DNA from: Streptomyces ureilyticus
Lineage (GTDB): Bacteria > Actinomycetota > Actinomycetes > Streptomycetales > Streptomycetaceae
NCBI RefSeq assembly: GCF_011045025.1
Contig: NZ_JAAKZX010000023.1
Location: 1-64,000 of the forward strand
DNA length: 64,000 nt
Direction of reading: 5' to 3'
Part shown: one piece after another, positions 17,447 through 25,083 of the stretch
How the letters are laid out: every line of letters starts with the position of its first letter
Numbering within the stretch: the stretch's first letter is position 1
Translations under genes and position numbers: made by a program
The notes under the pieces: model-generated
Databases searched by the model: none
What the model was told of the DNA's origin: nothing
What the model saw: the letters and a program-made list of their open reading frames with translations, nothing else

Positions 17447-18679
17447 TCACTCGGCCAGGAAGGCGTCGATGTGGGACAGGAACTCGTCCCAGGCCGGCTC
17501 GAACGCGGTGAGCAGGTGATTACGGCTCTTGAGCAGGACCAGCCGGCTGTCGGGAATGAGAGCGGCCAGCTCACTGGCCTGCGAGGCCGGCACCCGCCCG
17601 TCGTCACGCGAATGAATGATCAACGTCGGACACTCCACCCGGTGAGCGATGTCGGACACGTCGATCCGGGCGAACTCCTCCAGGAAGCGAACCCCGTTGG
17701 CCGGCGAGGTCGTCCGCCGCTGGAAGTCGCTGAACTCCTCCCAGTCCCCCGGCGTGCCCTCGGGCAGGAACTGGGAGGCGAAGACCCGCAGGAAGCTGGG
17801 GTCCTGGTGGATCCACCCCACCCGGGCCAGATCCAGGTCGAGGTCCGCCTCCTCGCGCTCGGTCTCGTCCTGCGCCCGCACCTGCCGTCCTCGGGCGTAC
17901 GCCCCGGCGAGGATCAGCCGGCTGACCCGCTCGGGACGGCGCGCGGCATAGGCGACCGCCACCGCACCACCCTGGGACACCCCGAGCAGAGGGAAGCGAT
18001 CGAGCCCCGCGGCCTCGACCACGCTCTCGAGGTCGTCGACCCAGTTGTCGAACGTGAAGCTGGGAACGGCCCAGTCCGAGAGGCCGCACCCCCGCTCGTC
18101 GTAGCGGATGAGTTGGCGGTTGCGGGCGAGACCGCCCAGCCAGTGCGACCACACCGGGCTCATCCACTCGAGGTCGAGATGGGTCAGCCAGTTGGCCGCC
18201 TTGAGTAACGGCGGGCCTGAGCCGACGGTGGCATAGGCGATGCGGGTGCCGTCGTCGGCCCGGCAGAATCGGATGGTCTGACGTCCCGTGCCATCCGACC
18301 CACCCGCTGTTGTCGCCTCAATGCCGGATCCCAGATCGGACCCGGCGGGCGGACCGGCCTCGACCACCGTCACCGGGGCCACGAACTGATATCCCCGCCG
18401 GTGCACCGTGCGGATCAGTCGCTGCTCGCTGCCGGTGTCGCCCACGGCCAACCGCACGGTCCGCAGCGCCGTGGTGAGGGCCGCCTCGCTGACAAAGCGG
18501 TCACCCCACACCTCGTCCAGCAGCTCGTTCTTCGACACCACCCGGTCCCGGCGCTCGACCAGGTGGCACAGCAGGTCCAGGGCCCGGGGCTCGACGTGGA
18601 CCGGCTCGCCGGCCCGGCGGAGCTGATGACGAGCCGTGTCCAGCTCGTACCCCCCAAAGCGATATGTGTCCCCCTCCAC
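17447..18679 (-). CDS. winged-helix regulator fused to an alpha/beta hydrolase (paralog 2)
   Basis: 410 residues from the GTG at 18679, clearly paralogous to the gene at 13153-14358 along its whole length. The winged helix covers YRFGGYELDTARHQLRRAG through RTVHRRGYQFVAPV. The hydrolase part has the GVSQGGAVAVAY nucleophile elbow, HSRDDGRVP and KSRNHLL for the acid and histidine. A Gly/Ser-rich linker separates the domains. Codon 158 is TTA (18208-18206), which paralog 1 lacks at that place, so its translation may need the bldA tRNA while paralog 1 does not. Open reading continues upstream to 18895, but similarity starts here. Confidence 0.87.
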   Translation of the reverse strand: MEGDTYRFGGYELDTARHQLRRAGEPVHVEPRALDLLCHLVERRDRVVSKNELLDEVWGDRFVSEAALTTALRTVRLAVGDTGSEQRLIRTVHRRGYQFVAPVTVVEAGPPAGSDLGSGIEATTAGGSDGTGRQTIRFCRADDGTRIAYATVGSGPPLLKAANWLTHLDLEWMSPVWSHWLGGLARNRQLIRYDERGCGLSDWAVPSFTFDNWVDDLESVVEAAGLDRFPLLGVSQGGAVAVAYAARRPERVSRLILAGAYARGRQVRAQDETEREEADLDLDLARVGWIHQDPSFLRVFASQFLPEGTPGDWEEFSDFQRRTTSPANGVRFLEEFARIDVSDIAHRVECPTLIIHSRDDGRVPASQASELAALIPDSRLVLLKSRNHLLTAFEPAWDEFLSHIDAFLAE

Positions 18680-18789
18680 CTTCGCAGCGTACAACTCCCT
18701 TCTGGTGGCGTACACATGGGCGATCCGCAGGCGTGTCGACACCCGGCCGGCAGCCGCTTCAGCCAGCTCAGCATCGCCCACCGGTGGGC

Positions 18790-19028
18790 TCCGCGAGAAG
18801 CGCATGAAGCGCCAGGCGAAGCTGATGCCGATGGTGCTGATCGACCACCTGGCCACCACCATCAAGTCCCTGCACGACAAGCGCCTGATCGCCACTGTGC
18901 ACTACTACGGCTACTGGCCCTTCAGCGTGAACATCGCGGGCTCGACCCGATACGACGCCACGTCACGGAAGGACATGGCCAAGGCGTTCAAACTCATGCA
19001 GCGGCGTAACGCCGCAAGTCATATCTAA
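18790..19028 (+). pseudogene. GH5 glycoside hydrolase (cellulase-type) fragment
   Basis: Reads MVLIDHLATTIKSLHDKR, LIATVHYYGYWPFSVNIAG and then TRYDATSRKDMAKAF before a stop at 19028. The LIATVHYYGYWPFSVNIAG block is characteristic of actinobacterial family-5 glycosidases. The first catalytic Glu domain upstream and the second Glu downstream are missing, so it is a roughly 80-residue internal piece. It begins just outside the start of hydrolase-regulator paralog 2. Confidence 0.6.
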
Positions 19029-19170
19029 ATGCCCACCCAGAGTGCGGTTCGTGAGGTGGTGTCCGTTTTCTTGGGCAGCCGACTTCTTCGGTCACGCCGG
19101 CTGATCCCGCAACCTCGAACGCCGCTCCGACGGCTGGCACCCCCGAGCCGACCGCGCCACGACGCTCGCC

Positions 19171-19365
19171 ATGATCGAGGAGTTGGCCGAAACCGCGTAC
19201 AACCCTCAGTGGGTCACCCCCCTTGCCCCACCCTGGTCGCACGCGACCAGGACCGACCTCGCCGTCGTCGAGGACGCGGGCCACGGCGTACACCTGGCCC
19301 AGCCTCATCGCCCGCACGCGGCGATGGCCGAATTCCTCAACTTCCCTACAAGCGGCGGTAGTTGA
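19171..19365 (+). pseudogene. alpha/beta hydrolase C-terminal fragment
   Basis: The end of the frame, DLAVVEDAGHGVHLAQPHRP and AAMAEFLNF, matches the catalytic-His end of many alpha/beta hydrolases (VEDAGHxxHLxxPxxF...FL). The nucleophile and upstream core are absent. It could be the end of a relative of the hydrolase-regulators, but is too short to tell. Nothing further is seen up to the lipoprotein gene at 19657. Confidence 0.5.
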
Positions 19366-19656
19366 TCCACGGCGATGTGACCCACGTCACTGGCGGGACC
19401 TGAGGGAAGTGGTCCGCGAAGCCCCCGTAAGCCTGGCATGCTCATGCACGGCTACTGGGGGGTAACCGGCGTGTGCGCACTGTCCCGAGGACAGCTGTGT
19501 CGTCGCGGCACACCCTCCACCGCCAGATGTCATCACTCTCTGGCATCGATGACAGAGAGATCTGTGTCATCTCGCTTTGGCAGCTCCCGGTCATTTCTCG
19601 TCCCTTTCATCCCTCCTGAAGCGCACCCCCCTGTCACCGTTCCCGAGGACTCACGC

Positions 19657-21180
19657 GTGCACAAGCTCAGAAGACATGCCCTGGTTTCGGCACTGTCGGC
19701 AATCACCGTCGCGACCCTGCTGACCACCGGCTGCTCCGCCACCAACTCCCCTTCCACCGCCGACAAGGCGGCCGCCACGACGGCCGAGACCCCCGAGCCC
19801 GGGGCGGCCGAGGAACAACTCGCCGTCGTGTCCGCCCCGGACGGCGATGCCACCCCCACCGCCGTGGCCGACGCGAACGCGGTCGACCAGGACAAGGCCA
19901 AGAAGTCCGCGCTCAAGGTCGCGTCGTACGACAGGAAGAGCGGCCGGGCGGTCATCTCCGCACCGTCGTCCGCCTCGGACGCCGAACCGTCGGCGCCCCC
20001 GTCGGAGACGGCCTCCGAGGACCCGGGCACGGAGTCCGACGCGACCCCGGACGCGAACTCCGGCGCTTCGCGGGACGCGGACACCTCGCAGGACTCCGGC
20101 ACGAAGCCGAAGGCCGCCGTCGCCGTCGGCGACGTCATAGCCAGCGCCCCGGCCCCCGGCGCCCCCGACGGCGTACTCGCCAAGGTCACGGAGGTCGTCG
20201 AGACGGCGGCCGACGGCGGTACCACGGTCGAGACGGAGCCGGCCAAACTCAACTCGGTCCTGGGTGAGAGCGAGGCGGACGGCACGATCCCCGTCGACCC
20301 ATCCACCATGGAGGTCGACCCGCTCGTCCAGGGCGTGAAGGTCTCCTGGGCGAAGACCGGCGACCTCACCTTCGGCCCCGAGGGCGCGAAGCTCCCACTG
20401 GGCAGCCTGCGCATCGACGTGGGCGCCTCAGTGGAGACCGCGCCGGGCGCCTCCGCCTCGGCCGCCGCGTCCGTCGAGGGCTTCGTCCAGCTCGCCCCCG
20501 AGGTCGCCTTCTCATACGACGGTTCCGGATCCGCCTCGGGCTCCTCGCCCGGCGGCGCGTTCCTGGGCCTGACCGGCGACTGGGCCTCCCAGTGGTCCCT
20601 GAAGGGCCGCGCGGCCGGCTCGACCAACGGCAAGCCGATCCGTATCCCCTTCGCCGAACTGCACGCCGACCCCGTGATCCAGGTCGGCCCGGTCCCGATC
20701 GTCGTCAACCTGGACCTCGTCTGCTACTTCCAGGTGGACGCCGACGGCCGCGTGACGGTCGACGTCGAACAGGACCTCAAGGGCGACTTCAAGGTCGGCG
20801 GCAACTTCACCTGGGCCAAGGGCTGGCAAGGCGTGAGCGAGTCCCACATGACCGGTGAGCCGCTGAAGACGACGGTCACCGCCGCCGGCGACGTCAAGGC
20901 CGCGATGGGAGCCGAGGCGACGATCGGCCTCTACGGCACGGTCGGCGTCACGGCCGACGTCGCCCCGTACCTCCGCGCCTCGGCCGACGCGTCGGCCGAG
21001 GGCTCTGCGGACGGCACCGGTTCGGGCTCCGGCTCCTGGGCCCTGTACGGCGGCATCGACCTCACCGGAACCCTGAACCTCCAACTCTCCATCTTCGGCA
21101 CGCCGATCTTCCAGAAGAAGATCCCGCTCGGCGCAGTACACGAGGAGTGGCTGCTGACGAAGGACGAGGCGAGAACGTAG
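19657..21180 (+). CDS. large putative lipoprotein, beta-rich
   Basis: 507 residues from the GTG at 19657 (GAGGA 9 nt upstream). The signal sequence HKLRRHALVSALSAITVATL is followed by LTTGC, a lipobox, so the mature protein should be lipid-anchored at Cys25 outside the membrane. Residues of about 30-200 are a low-complexity Ala/Asp/Glu/Pro linker. From about 290 to the end is a beta-rich domain with repeated Ala/Ser/Gly strands (GASVETAPGASASAAASVEG, GLYGTVGVTADVAPYLRAS) and LQLSIFGTPIFQKKIPLG at the end. No family recognised; the strand pattern suggests a large exported beta-sheet structure. A strong terminator follows. Confidence 0.75.
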   Translation: MHKLRRHALVSALSAITVATLLTTGCSATNSPSTADKAAATTAETPEPGAAEEQLAVVSAPDGDATPTAVADANAVDQDKAKKSALKVASYDRKSGRAVISAPSSASDAEPSAPPSETASEDPGTESDATPDANSGASRDADTSQDSGTKPKAAVAVGDVIASAPAPGAPDGVLAKVTEVVETAADGGTTVETEPAKLNSVLGESEADGTIPVDPSTMEVDPLVQGVKVSWAKTGDLTFGPEGAKLPLGSLRIDVGASVETAPGASASAAASVEGFVQLAPEVAFSYDGSGSASGSSPGGAFLGLTGDWASQWSLKGRAAGSTNGKPIRIPFAELHADPVIQVGPVPIVVNLDLVCYFQVDADGRVTVDVEQDLKGDFKVGGNFTWAKGWQGVSESHMTGEPLKTTVTAAGDVKAAMGAEATIGLYGTVGVTADVAPYLRASADASAEGSADGTGSGSGSWALYGGIDLTGTLNLQLSIFGTPIFQKKIPLGAVHEEWLLTKDEART

Positions 21181-21218
21181 GTGATCACGTCCGTGCCCTG
21201 CCGCACGTCCTGATTGCC

Positions 21219-21257
21219 CGCAGGCCCTGCCCCGCCTCCGAGTGGGCAGGGCCTGCG
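21219..21257. terminator. intrinsic terminator after the lipoprotein gene
   Basis: Perfect 14-bp stem, CGCAGGCCCTGCCC (21219-21232) with GGGCAGGGCCTGCG (21244-21257) and an 11-nt loop. Confidence 0.85.
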
Positions 21258-21394
21258 GCGTCCGGCCGACCGGTGGCGCGTCCGAAGCGGCTGCGCCGCC
21301 GTCTCGGCCTTCCGGAGCAGCGCAGACGGTGACCGTGGAGCCGCCCCCGCTGTTGGGATCAGGTGATCACGCCACCTGGCATGCAGGCGCAAGG

Positions 21395-22483
21395 TCAGCG
21401 TCGTGTTCGGGGCGTGTCGGGGGCGCCGGTCTGGGCCTCCGGCGGGATGGTGTCGGGGCAGGGCGGCAGACGGACGGTGAAGCAGGCGCCGCCTTCGGGG
21501 GCGGGCCCATGGGCGGTGATCGTGCCGCCGAGCCGGGTGGTCAGGCGATGGGCTATGGCCAGGCCGAGGCCGCTGCCGACGGCCCGGATGCCGCTGTAGC
21601 GGTCAGTGAGGGCGCCGCGCTCGAAGGCGATGGCCATGTCCTCCTCGGTGAGGCCGGGACCGCCGTCGCGGACCTCCAACCGGGCTCCGGGGTCGTCCTG
21701 GTACAGGGCCAGTACGAGGGGGCGGCCCGCCGGGGTGACACGCAGGGCGTTCTAGGCGAGGCCGTCGATGAGCTGGCGTACCCGGAAGCCGTCGGTGGTG
21801 ACCGGCAGGGGGTGCCGTGGGCGTTCGAGGCGGAAGTCGACGTCGTGGCGGGCGCAGCGGGCCGACCAGGCGGTCGCGGCCTCGGCGACCAGTGCGTTCA
21901 GGTCGACCTCGGTGTTGTCCAGCCGGAAGTCGTCGGCTTCGAGGCGGGCCAGGGCGAGCAGATCGCCCACGAACCGCTCCAGCCGCCGGATCTCGGAGCG
22001 CAGGATGTGACCGGCCTCGGGAACCTCGTCTCCCGTGATCACCTCGTCGGCCAGTGCCTCGGCGTATCCGCGTGCGGCGGTCAGCGGGGGGCGGATCTCG
22101 TGGGAGACGGACATCAGGAAGTCCCGCTGCCGGTTCTCGCTGTGGGCCAGCGCCGAGTCGAGGGAGTTGAGCGCGGCGGCCAGTTCGGCCACTTCGGCGG
22201 GTCCCTCCGTGGGGACGCGGAGTCCCCGCTCGCCCTCGGACAGCCGGTGGCGGTGGCGGCTGCCGAGGTGAGCGGTCTGGGCAGACGCCTGGCCAGCAGC
22301 GCACCGGCCACGGCCGAGCCGGTCAGTCCCAGAGTGAGAGGGAGCACCAGGCCGCCGCGCATCCGGTCGGTGGCCTCGTCGACGGAACTCATAGGCTGCG
22401 CGAGGACCAGGCCGCCGCCGTCGCGTGCTGGAACCCCCTCGACCAGCACCTCATGACCGTCGAGGGTCGCGGTCGTGGACAGG
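21395..22483 (-). pseudogene. sensor histidine kinase, truncated with nonsense and frameshift mutations
   Basis: Read from 22483 downwards: a sensor-domain end (HEVLVEGVPARDGGGLVLAQ), a transmembrane helix (VLPLTLGLTGSAVAGALLA), a HAMP region, HisKA (FLMSVSHEIRPPLTAARGYA with the phospho-His), and HATPase (VRDGGPGLTEEDMA, GSGLGLAIAHRL). Two lesions are visible. One base is missing in the HAMP region near 22245, and a TAG at 21752-21754 replaces what should be a Glu codon in LIDGLA(E)NALRV; the frame is otherwise unchanged on both sides. The N-terminus is cut off at about 22483 by a subtilase fragment. No partner response regulator is adjacent. Confidence 0.8.
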
Positions 22484-22565
22484 CGACGGCAAGATGCGGC
22501 CCGACGACGGCAACGGCAACGGCACCCACGTCGCCGGGATCATCGCCGCCACCTCCGGCAAGGGC
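22483..22565 (+). pseudogene. subtilisin-like protease fragment
   Basis: Reads GDGKMRPDDGNGNGTHVAGI followed by IAATSG, which contains the region around the catalytic His of S8 peptidases (NGHGTHVAGIIAA, here NGNGTHVAGIIAA with His preserved in GTHVAG). Fewer than 30 residues remain, fused directly to the broken kinase on the left and to repeat copy C on the right. Confidence 0.65.
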
Positions 22566-22914
22566 CTGGGCAACGGCGGGGCTCCAAGCCGCCGCCAACC
22601 CGGCCCATCCTGGCCTTCCAGTCATACCGACCGAACCAGCAGAAACTCAAGCAACCGGAAACCCCGCCCGGATTCAACTACCGATCGGCACACCCCGACC
22701 TGCACAGACACTGCGCCGCATCGCGCGAACCCAGAACTTGAACGTTCCGCCGCAACACACGACTCCGGGCAGCGAATCGCCCCCTGACCTGCGAAAACGC
22801 AGACCAGGGGGCATTTCTGGGTGAAACTAAACGTTGAAGCGGAACATCCACGGCATCGCTATGACCTGCAGGAATACCGCGGCCCGCCACTCGATCCAGC
22901 AGGGATCCAGCAAC
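22562..22914. repeat. dispersed repeat, copy C
   Basis: Starts GGGCCTGGGCAACGGCGG like copy B. The core ends at GTTGAAGCGGAAC (about 22845), and similarity to copy A continues (ATGACCTGCAGG, then GATCCAGCAGGGATCCAGCA) to about 22914. The hairpin arms are less regular here (GCCCCCTG...CAGGGGGC). It is followed at once by the VapBC operator. Confidence 0.85.
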
Positions 22915-22929
22915 CGTCACGCCAACCGA

Positions 22930-22966
22930 AAACGACACCACTTCATGCTAAGATTTGGTGTCGTTT
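22930..22966. promoter_or_regulatory. palindromic operator of the vapBC pair
   Basis: Perfect 11-bp arms AAACGACACCA (22930-22940) and TGGTGTCGTTT (22956-22966) around a 15-nt spacer containing TGCTAAGAT, a plausible -10 element. It lies 22 bp before the antitoxin ATG, as expected for VapBC autoregulation. Confidence 0.8.
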
Positions 22967-22988
22967 CGATGAGTGAGAGGAGTCACTG

Positions 22989-23216
22989 ATGGCTCGAACC
23001 ATGATTGATCTCGATGACGAGATGGTCGCACAGGCCAAGGAGATCTACGGAACGAAGACCAAAGCCGCTGCCGTACGGGCCGCGGTGGAGGACGCCGTCA
23101 AGCGTCGCCTTCGGCAACAGTTCATCGACGCTGTCAAATCAGGCGATCTCGACTTCAGCGAGATCGTCGAGGAAACGAAGGTGCCCAACTCCCCCAAGGA
23201 CGCGAAGGCTGCCTGA
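22989..23216 (+). CDS. vapB: VapB-type antitoxin
   Basis: 75 residues, ATG at 22989 with GAGGAG upstream. The N-terminus ARTMIDLDDEMVAQAKEIYG is a ribbon-helix-helix DNA-binding domain of the VapB/type II antitoxin kind. The acidic C-terminus (LDFSEIVEETKVPNS) should wrap the toxin. Its stop is immediately followed by the toxin's GTG. It probably represses its own promoter through the palindrome at 22930-22966. Confidence 0.88.
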   Translation: MARTMIDLDDEMVAQAKEIYGTKTKAAAVRAAVEDAVKRRLRQQFIDAVKSGDLDFSEIVEETKVPNSPKDAKAA

Positions 23217-23633
23217 GTGAACGCCCCGTTCCTGGTCGACAAGTCTGCTCTCGCCCGCTGGCACCGACCGCTGGTGGCCGCTGCCCTCGACCCGCTCCAC
23301 GAGCGCGGCCTGCTGGCGATCTGCCCCGCCGTCGAGTACGAGCTCATGTACAGCATCCGCGGCAAGAGCGAAGCCCCCGCCGTGGCCGAATGGCTGCGCG
23401 GCTTCGACTACTTCTACGGTGACGACTGGGTCTTCGACCGCGCACTTGAGGTGCAGCGCGCAGCGATCGAACGCGGCTTCCACCGGACCCTGTCCCTCCC
23501 CGACCTGCTCGTCGCCGCCACTGCCGAGCGCAACGACGCCACCGTGCTCCACCACGACGCCGACTACGACATGATCGCAAGCCTCACCGGACAGCGCTGC
23601 CAATGGGTCGTGGAGCCCGGAACCGCCGACTAG
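23217..23633 (+). CDS. vapC: VapC-type PIN-domain toxin ribonuclease
   Basis: 138 residues, GTG at 23217 directly after the antitoxin stop. The PIN-domain acidic residues are present: Asp in FLVDKSALARW, Glu in PAVEYELMYS, Asp in SLPDLLVAATAE, and Asp in HHDADYDMIA. Such toxins cleave tRNA or rRNA when the antitoxin is degraded. With vapB it forms a complete addiction pair placed between repeat C and the kinase/ATPase module, where it could help stabilise the inserted segment. Confidence 0.9.
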   Translation: MNAPFLVDKSALARWHRPLVAAALDPLHERGLLAICPAVEYELMYSIRGKSEAPAVAEWLRGFDYFYGDDWVFDRALEVQRAAIERGFHRTLSLPDLLVAATAERNDATVLHHDADYDMIASLTGQRCQWVVEPGTAD

Positions 23634-23750
23634 CCTGGCGCCGACCGGGCAATCCTGAGGGCTGAAGTTCGCGCTCCTCCCGGATCTGGCGTGGGCGAGC
23701 TCGCGCACAACAGGTTCGGCCGTCCGGCACCATGTCGCGTGATCTTGTCC

Positions 23751-23852
23751 GTGATATACACCGTGCCCTGCCGCCTCCTGTCACTGCCCGCGCTCCTGCT
23801 GCGTCGGGACGTCTCCAAGGAGGCGGATCTGCTCGTGCTCCGCCACAACTGA
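23751..23852 (+). pseudogene. rve-type integrase N-terminal fragment
   Basis: GTG at 23751 opens VIYTVPCRLLSLPALLLRRD and continues VSKEADLLVLRHN before a stop at 23852. This is the start of the same integrase/transposase family whose middle part lies at 5884-6213 (the family continues LVLRHENAVLRRQ). Only 33 codons survive. Confidence 0.7.
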
Positions 23853-23916
23853 GATAGCCGACCGGCGTGGAGAAGTGCCCTCCCCTCAGCGGTGTTCACT
23901 CGGCCCGCCCTGCCAA

Positions 23917-25083
23917 TCAAGCAGGTGCCGCGATCCAGCGGGCCATCGCGTCGAACGCGTTCAGCGCTCGGGGATCGGCCGGGCCGAAGAAACGCTTGCA
24001 GTCCTCGCCGAGCGTTTCGTACTGGTCGGCAGCGCCACGGGAGTCACCGGACTCCCCCGTCAACTCCGCGAGGGTGAAACGGGCTTCGATGACGGAGGAG
24101 TGATACTCCCCGTTTTCGGCGAAGAGGTTCCAAATGCGCCGCTCCGCCTCCCGGATCCGGTCGACGTAGTCCGTGTTCACGTGCGGCGCGCCGACGGGCA
24201 CGAAGTGTCCGGAGCCGTCCGTGGCGACGTCGGGGGTGTGCTCGACCTGCCGAATGTGGCGGATCACCGTGCGCGCGTGCTGCGGTCGCTGCTCGGGCTT
24301 CTTGGCGAGCAGCGCCATGACCAACTGACTCAGCTCCTCCGGAATGCCCCGGCGGACATTGAGCGGGGGTGCGGGGTTGTGGCGCAGGTGCATGACACCG
24401 ACCTCCATGATGTCGGTGCCACGACTGGCGAACGGTGGGTTCCCGGTCAGCATCTCGTACATCACACAGCCGAGGGAGTAGAGATCGCTGACATGGTCGC
24501 CGGGGCTGCTCTGCCAGCGCTCCGGTGCCGCATACTGCCACGTGGCGCCGGCACCGCGTGTCTCGGACATGTCGAGGAGGCGGGCCAGCCCGAAGTCGAC
24601 TATCTTCACGTTGCCCCGTTCGTTGATCATGATGTTGGCCGGCTTGATGTCGCGGTGCACGACGTCGACGTCACTCGCGTCCGCGAGCCCCTCGCAGACC
24701 TGCACGGACCAGCGCACAGTCTGTTCCAGGGTCAGTGAACTCCCATGCCCCATGTACCCGTCCAGCGAAGTCCCGTCGACGTACTCCATCACCAGGTACA
24801 CCTGCCCCTCGTCTTCTCCCCGGTCGTGGATGGCAGCCACATAGGGACTCTGGATCCGTGCCATGGACTGCCACTCCTTCTCGAACCGCGCGCGCATGTC
24901 CTCCGTCAGCGACGCCTTGCGGTTCCGCTGGCCCATGCGGATGCGGTCCATGTCGAGGAGCTTGACCGCGACGGGCCGATCGAGCTTCCTGTCGTACGCG
25001 AGCCAGACCTGTCCCATGCCGCCGTTCCCGAGGCGGCCGTCCAGACGGTAGCGGCCGTCGCCGAGCAGACGCCCGCCCGTCAT
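23917..25083 (-). CDS. Ser/Thr protein kinase of a three-gene module
   Basis: 388 residues, cytosolic, no transmembrane helix. Eukaryotic-like kinase domain at about 10-275: P-loop GNGGMGQV 19-26, Lys41, catalytic HRDIKPAN 143-150, DFG 163-165, APE in YAAPERW. The C-terminal ~100 residues are helical and TPR-like (AERRIWNLFAENGEYHSSVI, LTGESGDSRGAADQYETLG), without the PASTA or TM segments of housekeeping Pkn proteins. The start is fixed by an ATGA overlap with the upstream membrane-protein gene, so the two are translationally coupled. It probably phosphorylates its coupled partner or the divergent ATPase; that is inference. No TTA codon was noticed in this gene. Confidence 0.9.
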   Translation of the reverse strand: MTGGRLLGDGRYRLDGRLGNGGMGQVWLAYDRKLDRPVAVKLLDMDRIRMGQRNRKASLTEDMRARFEKEWQSMARIQSPYVAAIHDRGEDEGQVYLVMEYVDGTSLDGYMGHGSSLTLEQTVRWSVQVCEGLADASDVDVVHRDIKPANIMINERGNVKIVDFGLARLLDMSETRGAGATWQYAAPERWQSSPGDHVSDLYSLGCVMYEMLTGNPPFASRGTDIMEVGVMHLRHNPAPPLNVRRGIPEELSQLVMALLAKKPEQRPQHARTVIRHIRQVEHTPDVATDGSGHFVPVGAPHVNTDYVDRIREAERRIWNLFAENGEYHSSVIEARFTLAELTGESGDSRGAADQYETLGEDCKRFFGPADPRALNAFDAMARWIAAPA

